Source: an uncultured Prevotella sp. (GTDB taxonomy: Bacteria > Bacteroidota > Bacteroidia > Bacteroidales > Bacteroidaceae). Taken from it: a stretch of DNA of 6,237 bases. Location: the NCBI GenBank assembly GCA_902477645.1, contig CABSIA010000160.1, positions 1 through 6,237 of the forward strand. Reading direction: 5' to 3'. This document shows, in pieces, positions 6,184 through 6,237 of this stretch (position 1 is its first letter; every line of letters begins with the position of its first letter). The position numbers and the translations under genes were made by a program. A model generated the notes under the pieces. That model was given only the letters and a program-made list of their open reading frames with translations, did no database searches and was not told the DNA's origin.

Positions 6184-6209
6184 GTAGGGCCGCTACGTGT
6201 AGCGGCCGC
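6184..6209. repeat. GC-rich palindrome, REP-like intergenic element (candidate)
   Basis: GGCCGCTA (6188-6195), loop CGTG and TAGCGGCC (6200-6207) form a perfect 8-bp GC-rich stem, preceded by GTAGG and followed by GC, which creates GCGGCCGC at 6202-6209. No U-tract follows on either strand, so it is not a typical intrinsic terminator. The layout GTAGGG-stem-CGTG-stem resembles, from memory, dispersed palindromes between genes in Bacteroidales. It lies in a non-coding tail (6113-6237) and may continue past the window end. Confidence 0.45.
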
Positions 6210-6237
6210 AAGCAATAATTGGCCTATACACGATTAC

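Overview
The window looks like chromosomal DNA from a member of the Bacteroidales, most probably Prevotella or a close relative. The reasons are protein families typical of that group (a DUF5107-type TPR protein, a cupin/AraC regulator, a secreted S9 peptidase with a short signal peptide ending before Gln, a DUF3791/DUF3990 gene pair) and upstream regions carrying TAnnTTTG-type -7 elements rather than sigma70 boxes. This is recognition from memory; no database search was made.

Layout. Positions 1-1722 (+) hold the C-terminal half of a TPR-repeat protein of the DUF5107 family. It converges on a minus-strand pair through a bidirectional hairpin terminator (1738-1763). The minus-strand pair is a secreted S9 serine peptidase (4846 down to 2705) followed after 29 nt by an AraC-family regulator (2675 down to 1770), so the two are probably co-transcribed. 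Between 4847 and 5156 lies a non-coding, AT-rich divergent intergenic region with promoter-like sequences for both directions and two overlapping inverted repeats.

From 5157 to 6112 (+) sits the most interesting part: a tight three-gene cassette. A 78-residue DUF3791-like protein is followed after 12 nt by a 169-residue DUF3990 protein with ADP-ribosyltransferase-like H and Y motifs, which overlaps by 4 nt a 66-residue second DUF3791-like protein. The small-protein/enzyme/small-protein order, the coupling and the palindromes upstream suggest a toxin-antitoxin or related conflict module, with the DUF3990 protein as the candidate toxin and one or both small proteins as candidate antitoxins. That function is inferred, not shown.

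The last 125 nt are non-coding and contain a strong GC-rich palindrome without a U-tract, which resembles a dispersed REP-like intergenic element.
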